Assembly: GCA_914767885.1 (NCBI GenBank) | Contig: CAJZBQ010000057.1 | Location: 930,001-994,000 of the forward strand | Direction of reading: 5' to 3' | Length of the DNA stretch: 64,000 nucleotides | DNA from: Blepharisma stoltei | Taxonomy: Eukaryota > Ciliophora > Heterotrichea > Heterotrichida > Blepharismidae | Shown: one piece after another, positions 1 to 10,005 of the stretch | Layout: every line of letters begins with the position of its first letter | How positions within the stretch are numbered: the stretch's first letter is position 1 | The notes under the pieces: model-generated | What the model saw: only the letters and a program-made list of their open reading frames with translations | Databases searched by the model: none | What the model was told of the DNA's origin: nothing | Translations under genes and position numbers: made by a program

Positions 1-729
1 CATTTCAGCAGTCATTTTCTTTTAATTTTATTCAAATTCTTTTTATAAGCTTCATTTGGGTCATTAATATTGTCAAGTTTAAACAGATAATACAACCTAA
101 AGCAGCGTAAAATGTAAGGAAGATATACAAGATAATGGGCTAAGACTAAGCCGCATTGCCTTAACTTCCACAAGTTGTCATCGACCTTATTCGAGTCTTC
201 TCCATCTTGTAAAGAAGTAGCTGTAGGGAGGATCAGGATGACCTCTATTAAGTTTGCTAGATGAGAAATGTACAGCAAGGTGGGAGATCTACTTCGGATT
301 TGGGGCTTTTTGGATCTGTAAAGTAAAAGAAACCAAATTGCTAAATTTCCCCCCGACTGTGAGTGAACAAAAAAAATTTTGTTCACTCACGGAGGGGGTT
401 AAATTTTTTTTTAAAAAAATTTATACAAAAATTGTTTTCTAAATTTTATAAAACTTGGGAAGCAAATATTAATTTAATTTATAAAATTTATGCTTTAAAC
501 GTAGTTTGTTTAGAATTAAACAGAATTAGTTCGAGATTTCATTATACTAATTATCACTTATATATAAACTTTTTTTCATAAAAAAAAATTTCTATTAAAA
601 ATTTTTTGTTCACTCGCGGAGGGTGGGTTTTTGGGCAAAAAATGGCGATTTTTCTAATGGTTTTGTTCACTCACGGAGGGGGAGTAAATATATTGCGCAG
701 AGTATGGCAGATAAGATGTAGAATAACAT
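1..729 (-). CDS. Multi-pass membrane protein, 3' end off window
   Basis: Two coding pieces join when the element at 345-684 is removed with one TAA. The start is the ATG at 729-727, just inside an upstream in-frame TAA. The first 20 or so residues form a hydrophobic helix that is complete only after excision (the IES lies inside it). It is followed by the basic RSKKPQIRSRSP and a second hydrophobic stretch, LLYISHLANLIEVILILP, then further hydrophobic segments. An in-frame TGA at 14-12 (Trp) carries the frame past base 1, so the C-terminus is outside the window. The basic-RSP-helix layout is seen in ciliate seven-helix receptors, but that is only a resemblance and no family is assigned. Confidence 0.6.
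345..684 (+). mobile_element. MITE-type IES in membrane protein gene
   Basis: TAA target copies lie at 342-344 and 685-687. The left end is the hairpin end (GTGAGTGAAC arms around a T/A centre at 358-396), with a mutated outer tip (ATTTCCCCCC instead of CTCC). The right end is the doubled terminal repeat around 608-684 and closes with GGAG. Removing the element with one TAA fuses ...YIA-C... codons into an uninterrupted helix. Confidence 0.85.
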
Positions 730-857
730 TTATTAGGCTACTCTTTTATAGAAATTTTAAGGTAATTTTTATTTAAAAAATGATTTTTTGCAATTTTTAA
801 GGGGAAGAGATAGATAAATTATCATAATTGCCATTTAATATGACAAACTGGTAGACA

Positions 858-1217
858 TTAGAAAGTCAGTCTTGTCGAGGAATATCTCTTTGATAAGATT
901 GTTGAGCCACCAGTCCATTTTGAAGAGTCAAGAAAACGGCTTTTTTCTTTTGATTTTATTATTGCTATGCCTGCTGTTTTGTTTGCAAGGGCATTTATGA
1001 CATGTCTGAGCTTAATAGGGGATACTTTTGTTAGATCTATGCGTCCTTCTTTTGATTTATTCCTGATAAGCCGATGAGTTTTAGAAAGAGATGATTTTTC
1101 ATGGTCTGAGATTATTGTTCTTTGTCTTGTACCAAGACGAGCCACAGATCGCGCTCGGGTTGTAAAATTTATTTTATCTTGGGGCATAACTATTGATGGC
1201 GCATTGACCACCATCAT
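858..1217 (-). CDS. Hypothetical basic protein, 119 aa
   Basis: Open frame from ATG (two in a row) to TAA at 860-858. The product is rich in Lys, Arg, Ser and Thr, with no membrane segment or domain that I recognise. The same frame stays open 93 nt upstream of the ATG without another Met, so a 5' exon or an unseen IES there is possible. It lies tail-to-head with the membrane protein gene on its left (128 bp gap). Function unknown. Confidence 0.45.
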   Translation of the reverse strand: MMVVNAPSIVMPQDKINFTTRARSVARLGTRQRTIISDHEKSSLSKTHRLIRNKSKEGRIDLTKVSPIKLRHVINALANKTAGIAIIKSKEKSRFLDSSKWTGGSTILSKRYSSTRLTF

Positions 1218-1353
1218 CGGGCAATCAGTATAGTTCTTAAAATAATAACAATTGTTATTAACTTTAATTTCCGCTTTCTGGACAAGCGTACGTTTTGATT
1301 TTGTTGTTTCTTATATCACCTTATGCAGTCCTATCTTGAACTTTATATTTTAA

Positions 1354-1724
1354 CTCCCCCCCCCCCTCCGTGAGCGAACAAAACCATTAGAAAAATCGCC
1401 ATTTTTTGACCAAAAACCCACCCTCCGTGAGTGAACAAAAATTTTTTTAATAGAAAAAATTTTAATGGAAAAAAATTTTGATATATAAGTGATAATTAGT
1501 ATAATGAAATCTAGAGCTAATTCTGTTTAATTTTAAACAAATTGCGTTTTAAAACATAAATTTTGCAAATTAAATTAATATTTGCTTCCCAATTTTTGCA
1601 AATTAGGATTTTTTAAATTTCGAAAAAAATTTTTTATATATAAATTTTTTTTTAAAAAAAAAATTAACCCCCCTCCGTGAGCGAACAAAATTTTTTTGTT
1701 CGCTCACGGAGGGGGGGGGGGGAG
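1354..1724 (-). mobile_element. MITE-type IES, intergenic, near full length
   Basis: TAA copies at 1351-1353 and 1725-1727; termini CTCCCCCC and GGAG. Left end: terminal repeat CTCCGTGAGCGAACAAAA, a 40-bp spacer, then a second direct copy. Right end: perfect hairpin of GTGAGCGAACAAAA arms at 1676-1709. It lies between genes, so excision cannot be tested by frame, but it is nearly identical to the copy at 6375-6759. Confidence 0.85.
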
Positions 1725-1727
1725 TAA

Positions 1728-2315
1728 GTATTTAAATTTTTACTAAAAAAATAATTCTATAGCATTTACATAAAATAAATATTATAGTCTGTTAGAGAAT
1801 TACCTTTTTATTGTGATTATGCACTTATAATTTAATCTTTTTTACTTTTTCGAACTATTCTATTGAAAATAGGAAAAAGATAAGATACTTATAGTTTTCA
1901 GTCTAAGGGTATCTTAATTTAAATTTATTTTTATATAAGCCATTTTCCCGATAAAAAAGAAGAACCCATTTAAATGTAAAATATGCCTTGGCTTTATTTC
2001 GTCGAGCTTCATGTTAATAATTAGAAATATTTTCAAAAGCATTAAAAATATAAATAGAAACTATATCCAACTAGTTTAAAGCTAGGGACATTTTACTATA
2101 ATCTGAATAATTCCCTTAATATTACGGGTCTGGTCTGATTCGCAAGATGTGAAGTCCATTAGAGTAGTTACATTTTCAATGATGTCGATCTATAAGGGCT
2201 CATGAGCTATATTGATGGTATACTTCTTCTATAGACAAGACTAATATATTTTGGTACCATAATAAACTTACTATAAAAAATAGTATCTGATACAATTAAA
2301 AAATTTGTATATTAT
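1728..2315. other. Intergenic, AT-rich
   Basis: No open frame with coding character, no tRNA-like fold and no recognised repeat on either strand. Confidence 0.4.
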
Positions 2316-2438
2316 TTATTTGCAATATACATGATCTGGATATAGCCTATTTTTAGATCATGTTTTCATTGGAGAAATTGCAGATTTACTTGCACTTCTT
2401 AAGAGCTCAATAGTTCCTTCAATATCATAACTACTCAT
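2316..2438 (-). CDS. Possible small protein, 40 aa
   Basis: Open frame with ATG at 2438-2436, one TGA (Trp) and a TAA stop at 2318-2316. It begins MSSYDIEGTIELLRSASKSA. Composition and codon use look coding, and it is divergent from RPB9 by 99 bp. No homologue recognised. It could also be a first exon, although no 15-nt intron is evident. Confidence 0.3.
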
Positions 2439-2537
2439 TTTTCTCCTAAAATCAGGGGCTTAAAAATTTTGAAAAAATTCCCCCTCCCCATTTTTCTCCT
2501 TTTACTATATACTTAATAGAGTGTTAATCTTTATAAA

Positions 2538-2924
2538 ATGGCATTGCGAGGAATTCGATTTTGTAAAGAATGCGCTAACATCCTCTATGCTCGAGAACAA
2601 TTTGACAATGAACGCGAAGAGCGTAGACTGATTTACTCCTGCAGGATTTGCGATTACACAGAAAAAGCAGTTAAAGCTGAAGATAATCTAGTCTATCACA
2701 GACAAGTACGAAGACTAGCTGAGCACGTAGACGCAGACTATAAAGATTATCCACTGGATCCTACACTTCCAAGGACGTTTGATATCGAGTGTCCCAGATG
2801 TGGATACAATGAAGCTGTTTTTTTCCACGCAGAGACTGAAAGTGGAGAGTCAGGGATGAGGCTTACGTATGTGTGTTGCAATAGAAGTGAAGAAAGGGCT
2901 TGTGGATATTCGTGGCAAACTTAA
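2538..2924 (+). CDS. RPB9: DNA-directed RNA polymerase II subunit RPB9
   Basis: 128 aa, close to the usual 120-125. The N-terminal zinc ribbon has FCKECANILY and CRICDY (residues about 8-40). The conserved linker DPTLPRTFDIECP leads to the C-terminal zinc ribbon CPRCGYNEAVFF...CGYSW (about 81-127), the TFIIS-like fold. All eight cysteines expected for two zinc sites are present. RPB9 is a small Pol II subunit acting in start-site choice and transcript fidelity in the nucleus (family knowledge). No IES or intron; ends at TAA. The 5' flank is only about 100 bp from a divergent small frame. Confidence 0.95.
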   Translation: MALRGIRFCKECANILYAREQFDNEREERRLIYSCRICDYTEKAVKAEDNLVYHRQVRRLAEHVDADYKDYPLDPTLPRTFDIECPRCGYNEAVFFHAETESGESGMRLTYVCCNRSEERACGYSWQT

Positions 2925-3122
2925 TAGATAATCACTTTTAATCATTAATGTGTTTTGATAATAGATTATGTATAATTCTAGATATATGAATCAACTATTA
3001 TAAAATTTTTAAATTTCCTATTGCAATTACTTTGTATAGAAAATAACAAGCTTGTCAAAATGAGATTTTGTCTATAGGAGTTTATAGGATTATTATTCAA
3101 TAGTTAATATTATATGTACGAG

Positions 3123-3923
3123 CTAATTCAATTTTTTTTTGAAAATATTGATCATCTGTATATCTTTTTTCTTCAATTTTTTAGCTCGGGTTCCTTCTCT
3201 ACTGGTTAATGGAATTTTAATTTTGCTTTCAACACTTTTTTTATACAGTTGATCGCAGCTATTCATAATTGAATGAAGCTGTTTCAAAGCTTTAGCTTTT
3301 TTCTGACCAACATCCGAAGTAATGATAAGTCTTGATGTTTTGGCTTTCAAAGCGGGAAGTTCATCATTTTTCGAAACTTCATTTTGCTTTATAAATACTC
3401 GAGTTTGGGCATGCTGGTCCATTATATGTGGCTTATCCGGGTTTGTAAATGAATTTGAAGACTTGGCAGCTTGCTGCAGATATTTATGCCGCATTATATT
3501 GGCAGCCTTTCGGAGCCGAGGACTAGATAGCAATCTTTGTGTTAATTTTTGTCCTCATAAATCCGCCAGTGTAATTGTCTTTCTTTTTGGTGTATGCTCT
3601 GCATTTGGATCTATACCTTGCAACAGTGGTTTCAATTCTAGATCATTATATATCCCAAATTCTTCAAATACAGCCATAGCTTTGGAGGTTTTCTGGATCA
3701 GACGGTCGCTGATTGGAGAATCTTCGAAATTTTCTTGGGTCGAGAATATTGTTTCCCATGGTTTTTTATTTTGCAAGAAATTATTGGAGAAGGTATCATT
3801 CCCATTGCATGGGGAATTTCCTGCAGATTTATTGTTTACAGTCAACGCTGATTTAGTTAAGTGTTTGTGATAGGGCACTCTCAGATGATCTTTTTCAGTT
3901 TTTAATGCTTTTTCTTGCTCCAT
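3123..3923 (-). CDS. Hypothetical basic protein, 266 aa
   Basis: One continuous frame from ATG at 3923 to TAG at 3125-3123, with an in-frame TGA at 3557-3555 that must be read as Trp. The N-terminal half is polar with a 'TPKRKTITLADL' segment. The C-terminal half is Lys/Arg-rich and ends KKKDIQMINIFKKKLN. No membrane segment or known domain. It converges with RPB9 (198 bp gap). Function unknown. Confidence 0.65.
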
Positions 3924-4024
3924 AAGTTATTAAATTTATCAGCTGGCACAATTTGTTATTTGTTTTTTCCTTTACGAACTGATAAAAAAATTTAAATTTA
4001 TTAAGGCTAATTGATTCTTTTTTA

Positions 4025-4204
4025 TTATGATTCAAGCTCATATCTTACAGGTATCATCATTTTCTTGATTAGTTCTAATTTAGCTTTTGCCCTGGTTTGA
4101 TTATTTGAAATTGCAAGTGCTGTTACTGTAGACGATTGTGATAAAAATCTCAAACTCCTGTCTTGCTGACGTCTAGTTTCAATATTTGCTGGTTTTGAAG
4201 GCAT
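4025..4204 (-). CDS. Small hypothetical protein, 59 aa
   Basis: ATG at 4204-4202, TAA at 4027-4025; begins MPSKPANIETRRQQDRSL and ends IPVRYELES. Polar, Gln/Arg/Ser-rich and helix-prone, with ordinary codon use. It starts 27 bp downstream of the stop of the kinase on the same strand and fills most of what would otherwise be an empty gap. No homologue recognised. Confidence 0.5.
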   Translation of the reverse strand: MPSKPANIETRRQQDRSLRFLSQSSTVTALAISNNQTRAKAKLELIKKMMIPVRYELES

Positions 4205-4230
4205 ATTTATTAGAATTTACAATAAATCTA

Positions 4231-5292
4231 TTACCACTCGAAAAATGGATCATCTATCTTTTTCATTGCAGCTGGGACTTCAAACGAGTCAGGATATTTC
4301 TGATGACTATGGTTTCTTTCAGGGCTTACAATTGGAGGCAAAAAAGGTGCTGGAAGCTGCTTCGTCATTAAGCCTTGCCAATCAAACCCTGCAAAAAACC
4401 TATGATTTTTTATGTCTCTAGTACCTCTTTTTAAATTTCCATACCGTTTTGATAAATCTTTGACTAATAAATGCTTTATTAAGCTTTTTGCATACCTATC
4501 AAAATTTCGAGGGAAAGCAAGCTTTACTTTGACGATGTTTTGGAATATTTCCATTGTGTCATCATCTGCAAATGGGTCAACCCCAGTTAAAAGCTCATAA
4601 AGAAAAACCCCAAAAGCTCACCAGTCAACTGCTTTTCCGTGCCCTTGGTTTAATAGCACTTCGGGAGCCATATAATTTGGAGTCCCACATAATGTATAAG
4701 TCCTTCCCGGGACAATTTTTGAGAAGCCAAAATCAACGAGTTTTATATATCCATCAAAATTGATTAGAATATTTTCTGGCTTTAAGTCTCTATAAATAAT
4801 ATTCTTGGAGTGAAGGTACTCAAAAATGACGACAACTTGAGCTGAATAAAACCTTGCTTCTCTTAATTCAAAATAGCCACTTGAGCGAAGCAAATGGTAT
4901 AATTCGCCTCCAGGTATATATATTTAGATCATTGGGGTCTTAAATTAGATGACCGAGAATGCGACAGCTTAAAAATATACAATTTAGCTTTTCGATAAAT
5001 GGTATACATATTCCACTACAAAATAAATATATCGAGAATCTTGATGCATAGAGATGAAATTGTTAACAAAAGGATGATTAAAAGTCTTTGAAATGTTCAT
5101 TTCATTTCGGATGTGAATTTCTTGCTTTTTTCTAATGATTTCTACTTTTTTAAAAATTTTGACAGCAAAATAAATATTTTCTTTTTTTGCAAGTTTGACG
5201 ACCCCATATGCCCCTTTTCCAAGTGTGTGTAAAAGTTGGTAGCCTGGCATGTCTAAAAATTTCTCTTTTATTTGTGGAGGCTGGCTATTCAT
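4231..5292 (-). CDS. AGC-family protein kinase, PKA catalytic-like
   Basis: 323 aa after removing the IES at 4915-5004. Motifs in order: glycine loop LGKGAYGVV, the ATP-binding Lys in FAVKIFKK, the AGC-type catalytic loop [10 protein letters not shown], metal-binding DFG in LVDFGFSK, and an activation loop [16 protein letters not shown] that is almost the PKA sequence, including the phosphorylatable Thr. The C-tail ends DPFFEW, a variant of the FxxF hydrophobic motif. TGA codes Trp after VDW. The short N-terminus lacks other domains. This fits a cAMP-dependent kinase catalytic subunit, though a related AGC kinase is possible. Regulatory subunit not in window. Confidence 0.85.
4915..5004. other. 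TA-bounded IES, 90 bp, in kinase
   Basis: Interrupts the kinase between VVEYV (hinge) and PGGELYHLL, where the family has no insertion. On the gene strand the left boundary is TATG[TA]TACC and the right is ATATA[TA]CCTGG. Dropping 90 nt with one TA gives VEYVPGGEL. It carries stops in the gene frame and has no GT...AG of 15-16 nt, so it is not an intron of this species. Confidence 0.75.
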
Positions 5293-5835
5293 TTCTATCT
5301 TTATTCCATTTTTGAAAATAAAAGAAGGAGAGAAATTAGAAGATTCAATTATAAAAGAAGACGCTTAATTAGGCAAATAACTGTTTTGCTTTTATGTATG
5401 GAAAAATGATAAAACCCTAGTAATAGTTCTATATGATACAATGCTTTGATTAAAAAATACTACTCTATTTATTTTATAATTAAATTGCATAATTTAATAA
5501 TTTTATTAATTTTTCACTACAAAAAAGGTTGGGTGTATTTCTGTTCCAGTTGAAAGCTATTTAGATTGGAATATAAATAGATTAGACTTTTATAAACAAT
5601 TTTCTACAGTGAGAATCAGAATTTATAGCAAGAATATTGACTTCAAGAATTCACTAATTCGATGAAGTAATCTATTTTGAGCTTGCCTGCATTATTCCAC
5701 AGCATAGCCTATAAGAATGAATTTTATTCTTCTGATACTTTTATGTGTCACTCTATAAGCTTATATTTAGGATGAAAATTAAAATCTCTACAAGTTTAAG
5801 ATTAAATACCAATAATAATTTCATTTACCCAAATA
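5293..5835. other. Intergenic, AT-rich
   Basis: Divergent 5' flanks of the PKA-like kinase and the aminopeptidase. An open frame at 5745-5978 overlaps the true aminopeptidase start in another frame and is judged non-coding. Nothing else supported. Confidence 0.4.
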
Positions 5836-8800
5836 ATGCTTTCAAGAATCTCAGCTTCAGATTGGCTAAATCCAAGTCCAAACGTAAAAAAAGCATTGGG
5901 CTTGCTTTTAATTGGTGGTGTCACAGCATATGCAATTTATTCATACAAAAATTGAAGAGCTTCTTCTCAGAAAAATGAAGCTATAGATTGTCTCACATCT
6001 TCAGATGCTGCCATAAGGTCCCAAAATATTTCAAATGTTGAATATTATTTGAAGCTTAACACCCAAAAAGGAACATCATACTGAGGCTGCTGCACAATTA
6101 TTTTCAAAATAATTAACCCTCAAATTCCAACATTTTTAGATTTCAAGGCCACGATTTTAGGTTGAAAATAATTGTTCATTATTAAGCACTAGCAAAATAT
6201 TGATTTTTGTAAAGTAAATATGTTAAGAATTTCAGTAAAAATAGAGGAAAATATTAAATAGATAATGGCTTAAGAGAAAATCCTGCACCAGATTTCGAAG
6301 GAGATGAAATTTTATCAATTCTTATTAACGGCCAAGAATGCAACGCCTGCAGGACAGTTGGAAAAATTTACTTACTCCCCCCCCCCTCCGTGAGCGAACA
6401 AAACCATTAGAAAAATCGCCATTTTTTGGCCAAAAACCCACCCTCCGTGAGTGAACAAAAATTTTTTTAATAGAAAAAATTTTAATGGAAAAAAATTTTG
6501 ATATATAAGTGATAATTAGTATAATGAAATCTAGAGCTAATTCTGTTTAATTTTAAACAAATTGCGTTTTTAAAACATAAATTTTGCAATTAAATTAATA
6601 TTTGCTTCCCAATTTTTGCAAATTAGGATTTTTTTAAATTTCGAAAAAAATATTTTTTTATAAAATTTATATATAAATTTTTTTTAAAAAAAAAAATTAA
6701 CCCCCCTCCGTGAGCGAACAAAATTTTTTTGTTCGCTCACGGAGGGGGGGGGGGGGGAGTTAAAAATTTGCAAGTTGGAGTAAATAGTGTAGAAATTCGC
6801 TACAAGAATAAATATTCAAAAGATGGAAATGGGTTGCATAGATATGTGGACACAATAGATGGTGAAGAATATTTAAATACGCAATTTGAGCCTTTTTATG
6901 CTCATAGGATGTTTCCTTGCTTTGATCAGCCAGATATAAAAGCCATACTAATCTTGTCTGTCAAATGTCCAGCATACTGAAAAGTAATTTCAAATGAGCC
7001 TATCAGAAAAATAGAAAATTCTCCAGCAGTAAACGATTCAATTTATTTATACGGCAATGATGATTGCCAATTAATAACATTTAGCTCCACAGACAGAATA
7101 AGCACTTATTTATATGCCTTATGCGCTGGCCCATTTTTGGAATTCAGAAAAGATGATAATGAACTAAACATCCCAATAGGCTTTTATTGTAAAAAAAGTT
7201 TAGAAAATCAATTTAACGTTGACGTACATTTAAATTGGACAATAAGGAGCTTTAAATTTTACCAAGAATTTTTTGGGATTCTTTACACATTTAAGAAAAA
7301 TGGTGATGTCAATGGACTCCGAGACACACTACTATGGAATAGATTGTCCCGATCAAGCTGAAAATAGTGCCTCTGTCACTTTTGAAGTAAGCCGCCTGGT
7401 TTGGGGATGCCTGTTAAGAGGAAATTCTGCTTCCCAAAGGTTTTCGCTGTCTTGAGATGCGCTAGGCAGTTTTGCCTCCCACTTATTTTTACTTATCGGG
7501 ACTAGTGGGCAGGCTAGCGATCTATCACTTATTTATGAAATTTAACTTAATTTACCCATTTAAAAAATACGACCAAATGTTCCTTTCTGAAATGAATTAT
7601 GGGGCTATGGAAAATGTAGGATGCGTCACATATCGAGAGCATTATTTAAATCTTCTATCAAGCATTAAAAAATGTAAGGTTGGGAACGTATTTCTGCATG
7701 AAATGGCTCACATGTGGTTCGGAAACTTAGTTACTATGAAATGGTGAGATGATTTGTGGCTTAATGAAAGTTTTGCCACTTTTATGTCCCATTTAAACTA
7801 TTCTCAATCATTAAATGACGAATTTTCTGACGTTTGGCTTGTCTTTTTAAGAAGAAAACGCTCCGCTTATGAACTAGACAGTATTAGTACATCTCATTCC
7901 ATATGAACTCCTGTAGAAAACACATTAGAAACCACCACAAATTTTGACGCAATTTCCTATAATAAAGGCTCATCAGTCTTAAAGCAGCTGCACTATGTTT
8001 TAGGCCCTGAAATATTCCAAAAAGGAGTCAGAGCTTATTTAAACTCTTTTAAGTACCAAAATGCTAAATTTGATGATTTAATCAATGCATTGAATTTTGA
8101 AGCAAAACAAAATAACCTAAAAATTGATCTGAAAGAATGGGCTCAAAGGTGGGTAAAAACCATTGGTGTTAATTCTCTTACCCCTGAGCTTGAAATTGAA
8201 GATGGAAAAATTCGCGAATTTAAGGTAAAGCAGCTGGGCAGCACGCTATATCCGACGTTAAGAGACCATAAAATTTTGGTAGAGCTGTTTGACGATAATA
8301 TGGAGTCAATTTGTAAAGAAGAAATTTTTATTGAGCCACATTATAATACATTTTTTGGAAAAATGATAGGAAAAGCAGCTCCAAGTTGTGTGGTTTTAAA
8401 TGTGGAGGATTATGGATACTGCAAAGTCAGATTTGATAAAATTTCACTGGAAAATATAAAATTAAAATTAGACAAAATTGGAAATAAGATGACGAGGATG
8501 CTGATTTTGTCTAATCTATATGAGATGGTAAGAGATTGTTTGATGCCTGTGAACCAATTTTTAGAGGTCTGTGAGAATCAATTTGTGAAGGAAGAAGTCG
8601 AAATAATTGAAAGCTATATATTAGAAATAGCTCATGATGCAATTACAAATTGGGTTGAAAAACAGTCTGAGAAGGTAAAATTCTATACTTTTTTTTTCCA
8701 TGAAATTTTGAAAAAATTGTCAGAAAAGCCTAATCTTAGAGAACTAAGATATAAACTGTTTAGGTTTATTCAGAAAAAAGACGATATAGTTCTTGCTGTC

Positions 8801-9448
8801 TCTTGGATTAAATCTAGCAGTGACGAGCCTGGCCTTAAGTTAACAATTGATGAAAGTTGGGCTGTTTTGAAGGCATATTCATCAATTTTAAAAGGTGAAA
8901 AAACACTTATTGAAGAGTTCAAGGAAAATGATAAAACATCAACTGGAGTGCTTGCATATAGTTATTGCTTAGCAGCATATCCAGAAAATAAAGAAGCCAC
9001 TTGGAATAAAATATACCAATAAAATCAATCTTGAATCCTTACTTATATTTTTTTTTAAAATTAATACCCTGACTAGTGGTGGAAAAAAAATAACTATTTC
9101 AATAAAAGATGTATACTTTTTGAAGGTCCTGAAATGTCTGCACATCATAGACGTGCTATTATGACTGGATTCATGATTAAATATCAGAAAAAAATCCTTC
9201 AATTCTACACCAATCGCTACTTTAAAACTATCACTTCAATAATCAAAACCCACGATCTTCAATTTGTGCTTGATTTCTGCGAGCACTTATTCCCAAGTTT
9301 CGAGCCTGAAGGATTTTTGATTTCTGAAATCAGAAAAATATTAAAGAAAATTCCTCAATCATTTTACCCAATTATTAGATTTTTCAATGAAAAGAAAAAT
9401 AAATTGGAAATAAGCCAAAGAGTCAAATCTTTTTCACGAAATTCTTAA
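5836..9448 (+). CDS. M1-family zinc aminopeptidase, membrane-anchored
   Basis: Start ATG 5836; residues 20-40 ([20 protein letters not shown]) form a likely N-terminal anchor. Then come the M1 N-domain ([30 protein letters not shown]), the exopeptidase motif GAMEN (7601-7615), zinc motif HEMAH + NES (7698-7769; WWDD uses TGA for Trp), and an ERAP1-like C-domain ending at 9446-9448. Five insertions break it: IES 6160-6314, MITE 6375-6759, retroposon 7301-7550, IES 9014-9115, and a missing base next to the MITE. Removing all and adding one A at 6763-6767 gives exactly 900 codons. Either functional after editing or, if the base is truly missing, a recent pseudogene. Confidence 0.85.
6160..6314. 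other. TTA-bounded IES, 155 bp, in aminopeptidase
   Basis: Flanked by the direct repeat ATTTTA (6154-6159 and 6309-6314). Excision joins FLDFKATIL to SILINGQ, the expected M1 sequence. The insert has stops in the gene frame and no terminal inverted repeat that I can see. Confidence 0.75.
6375..6759 (-). mobile_element. MITE-type IES in aminopeptidase
   Basis: TTA copies at 6372-6374 and 6760-6762; CTCC...GGAG termini with long G/C tracts; doubled repeat on the left, hairpin on the right (6702-6742). Excision joins GKIYL to (K)[11 protein letters not shown], but the frame needs one more A in the run that follows (five A present, six needed). Confidence 0.85.
7301..7550 (+). mobile_element. 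Retroposon (subfamily 1) inside aminopeptidase exon
   Basis: Interrupts FFGILY-T/PFKK. Diverged target duplications: 7282-7300 (TTTACACATTTAAGAAAAA) and 7551-7568 (TTTACCCATTTAAAAAAT). The 5' part ATGGTGATGTCAATGGACTC matches the minus-strand element at 26523-26807, including TCCGAGACA, TTGGGGATGC and GGGACTA(G/A)TGGG. Both duplications contain TTTAC, so a TTA-bounded excision restores [13 protein letters not shown] in frame. Confidence 0.7.
9014..9115. other. TA-bounded IES, about 102 bp, in aminopeptidase C-domain
   Basis: Left boundary AAAA[TA]TACC, right boundary GATGTA[TA]CTT; the ends form a short inverted repeat TATAC/GTATA. Excision gives [19 protein letters not shown], matching the M1 C-domain layout and reaching the stop at 9446. 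Neighbouring TA choices break the frame. Confidence 0.6.
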
Positions 9449-9508
9449 TAAAAGGAATTAAAATAAGCTTCATATTAAAAAAATAAAATATAAACAAAAT
9501 TTATTTAG

Positions 9509-9674
9509 TTAAAAAGGAGATGGGATATCTCGGTCTGATAATGCAGGGACTTCCCAATAAGAAGTTCTTCCGCTTTCCCATCCTCCTGATGCGTTTTTCA
9601 TCACAGGTAAAGATCCTCTGCCTTCTTGAATCTTTAGTTCATAAAATATATCTATTTTTCTTATATTGCCTAAC
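9509..9674 (-). CDS. C-terminal exon of unidentified gene (54 codons)
   Basis: Frame open from 9674 to TAA at 9511-9509, preceded by an in-frame TAG. It encodes GGWESGRTSYWEVPALSDRD near its end and looks clearly coding, but has no plausible start. A TA-bounded join from the GTA at 10011-10009 of the upstream gene to the ATA at about 9666 would make it that gene's C-terminus (TLKV-RKIDIFYELK). That join is inference. Confidence 0.45.
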
Positions 9675-9772
9675 TACACAATAAGTTATATGCTAATTTT
9701 TATAGATAATTAAACAGAGAAGAATAATAATTCTTTATATATAATGTTAAAAATATATAGCGAATTCTATTA

Positions 9773-9993
9773 GATGGCGCGTAATGCGCCATCACTGGGC
9801 CATGTCAGGAAAGGGTTCTCCACGAGGAATGGTTCCACGTGTGGAACCCTCTTTTTGGCTCGTGGAAACCCTCTTTTTGGCTCGTGGAACCCTCTTTTTG
9901 GCTCGTGGAAAAAGAGGGTTCCACACGTGGAACCATTCCTCGTGGAGAACCCTCTCCCGACATGGCCCCGGTGATGGCGCATTGCGCGCCATC
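9773..9993. mobile_element. GC-rich palindromic foldback element / IES
   Basis: 221 bp bounded by TA (9771-9772, 9994-9995). Arms begin GATGGCGC and are inverted copies over about 85 bp each, through GGTTCTCCACGAGGAATGG. The loop holds three direct copies of a 20-21 bp unit containing CTTTTTGGCTCGTGG (about 9847-9910). A weaker inverted match continues outside the TAs (CGCTATA at 9760-9766 and 10004-10010). Very GC-rich against an AT-rich background. Open frames inside are by-products of the palindrome. Confidence 0.75.
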
Positions 9994-10005
9994 TATAGGA
10001 AGGCG

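Noticed and set aside
3322-3870. 182-codon plus-strand frame
   Set aside because: Antisense shadow of the 266-aa minus-strand gene; Cys/Phe/Ser-rich as typical of reverse translations.
4915-5004. Reading the kinase interruption as an intron
   Set aside because: No GT...AG of the 15-nt class; TA at both edges and exact restoration fit an IES better.
5745-5978. 77-codon plus-strand frame upstream of the aminopeptidase
   Set aside because: The aminopeptidase start in another frame covers the same bases with a membrane anchor and conserved N-domain.
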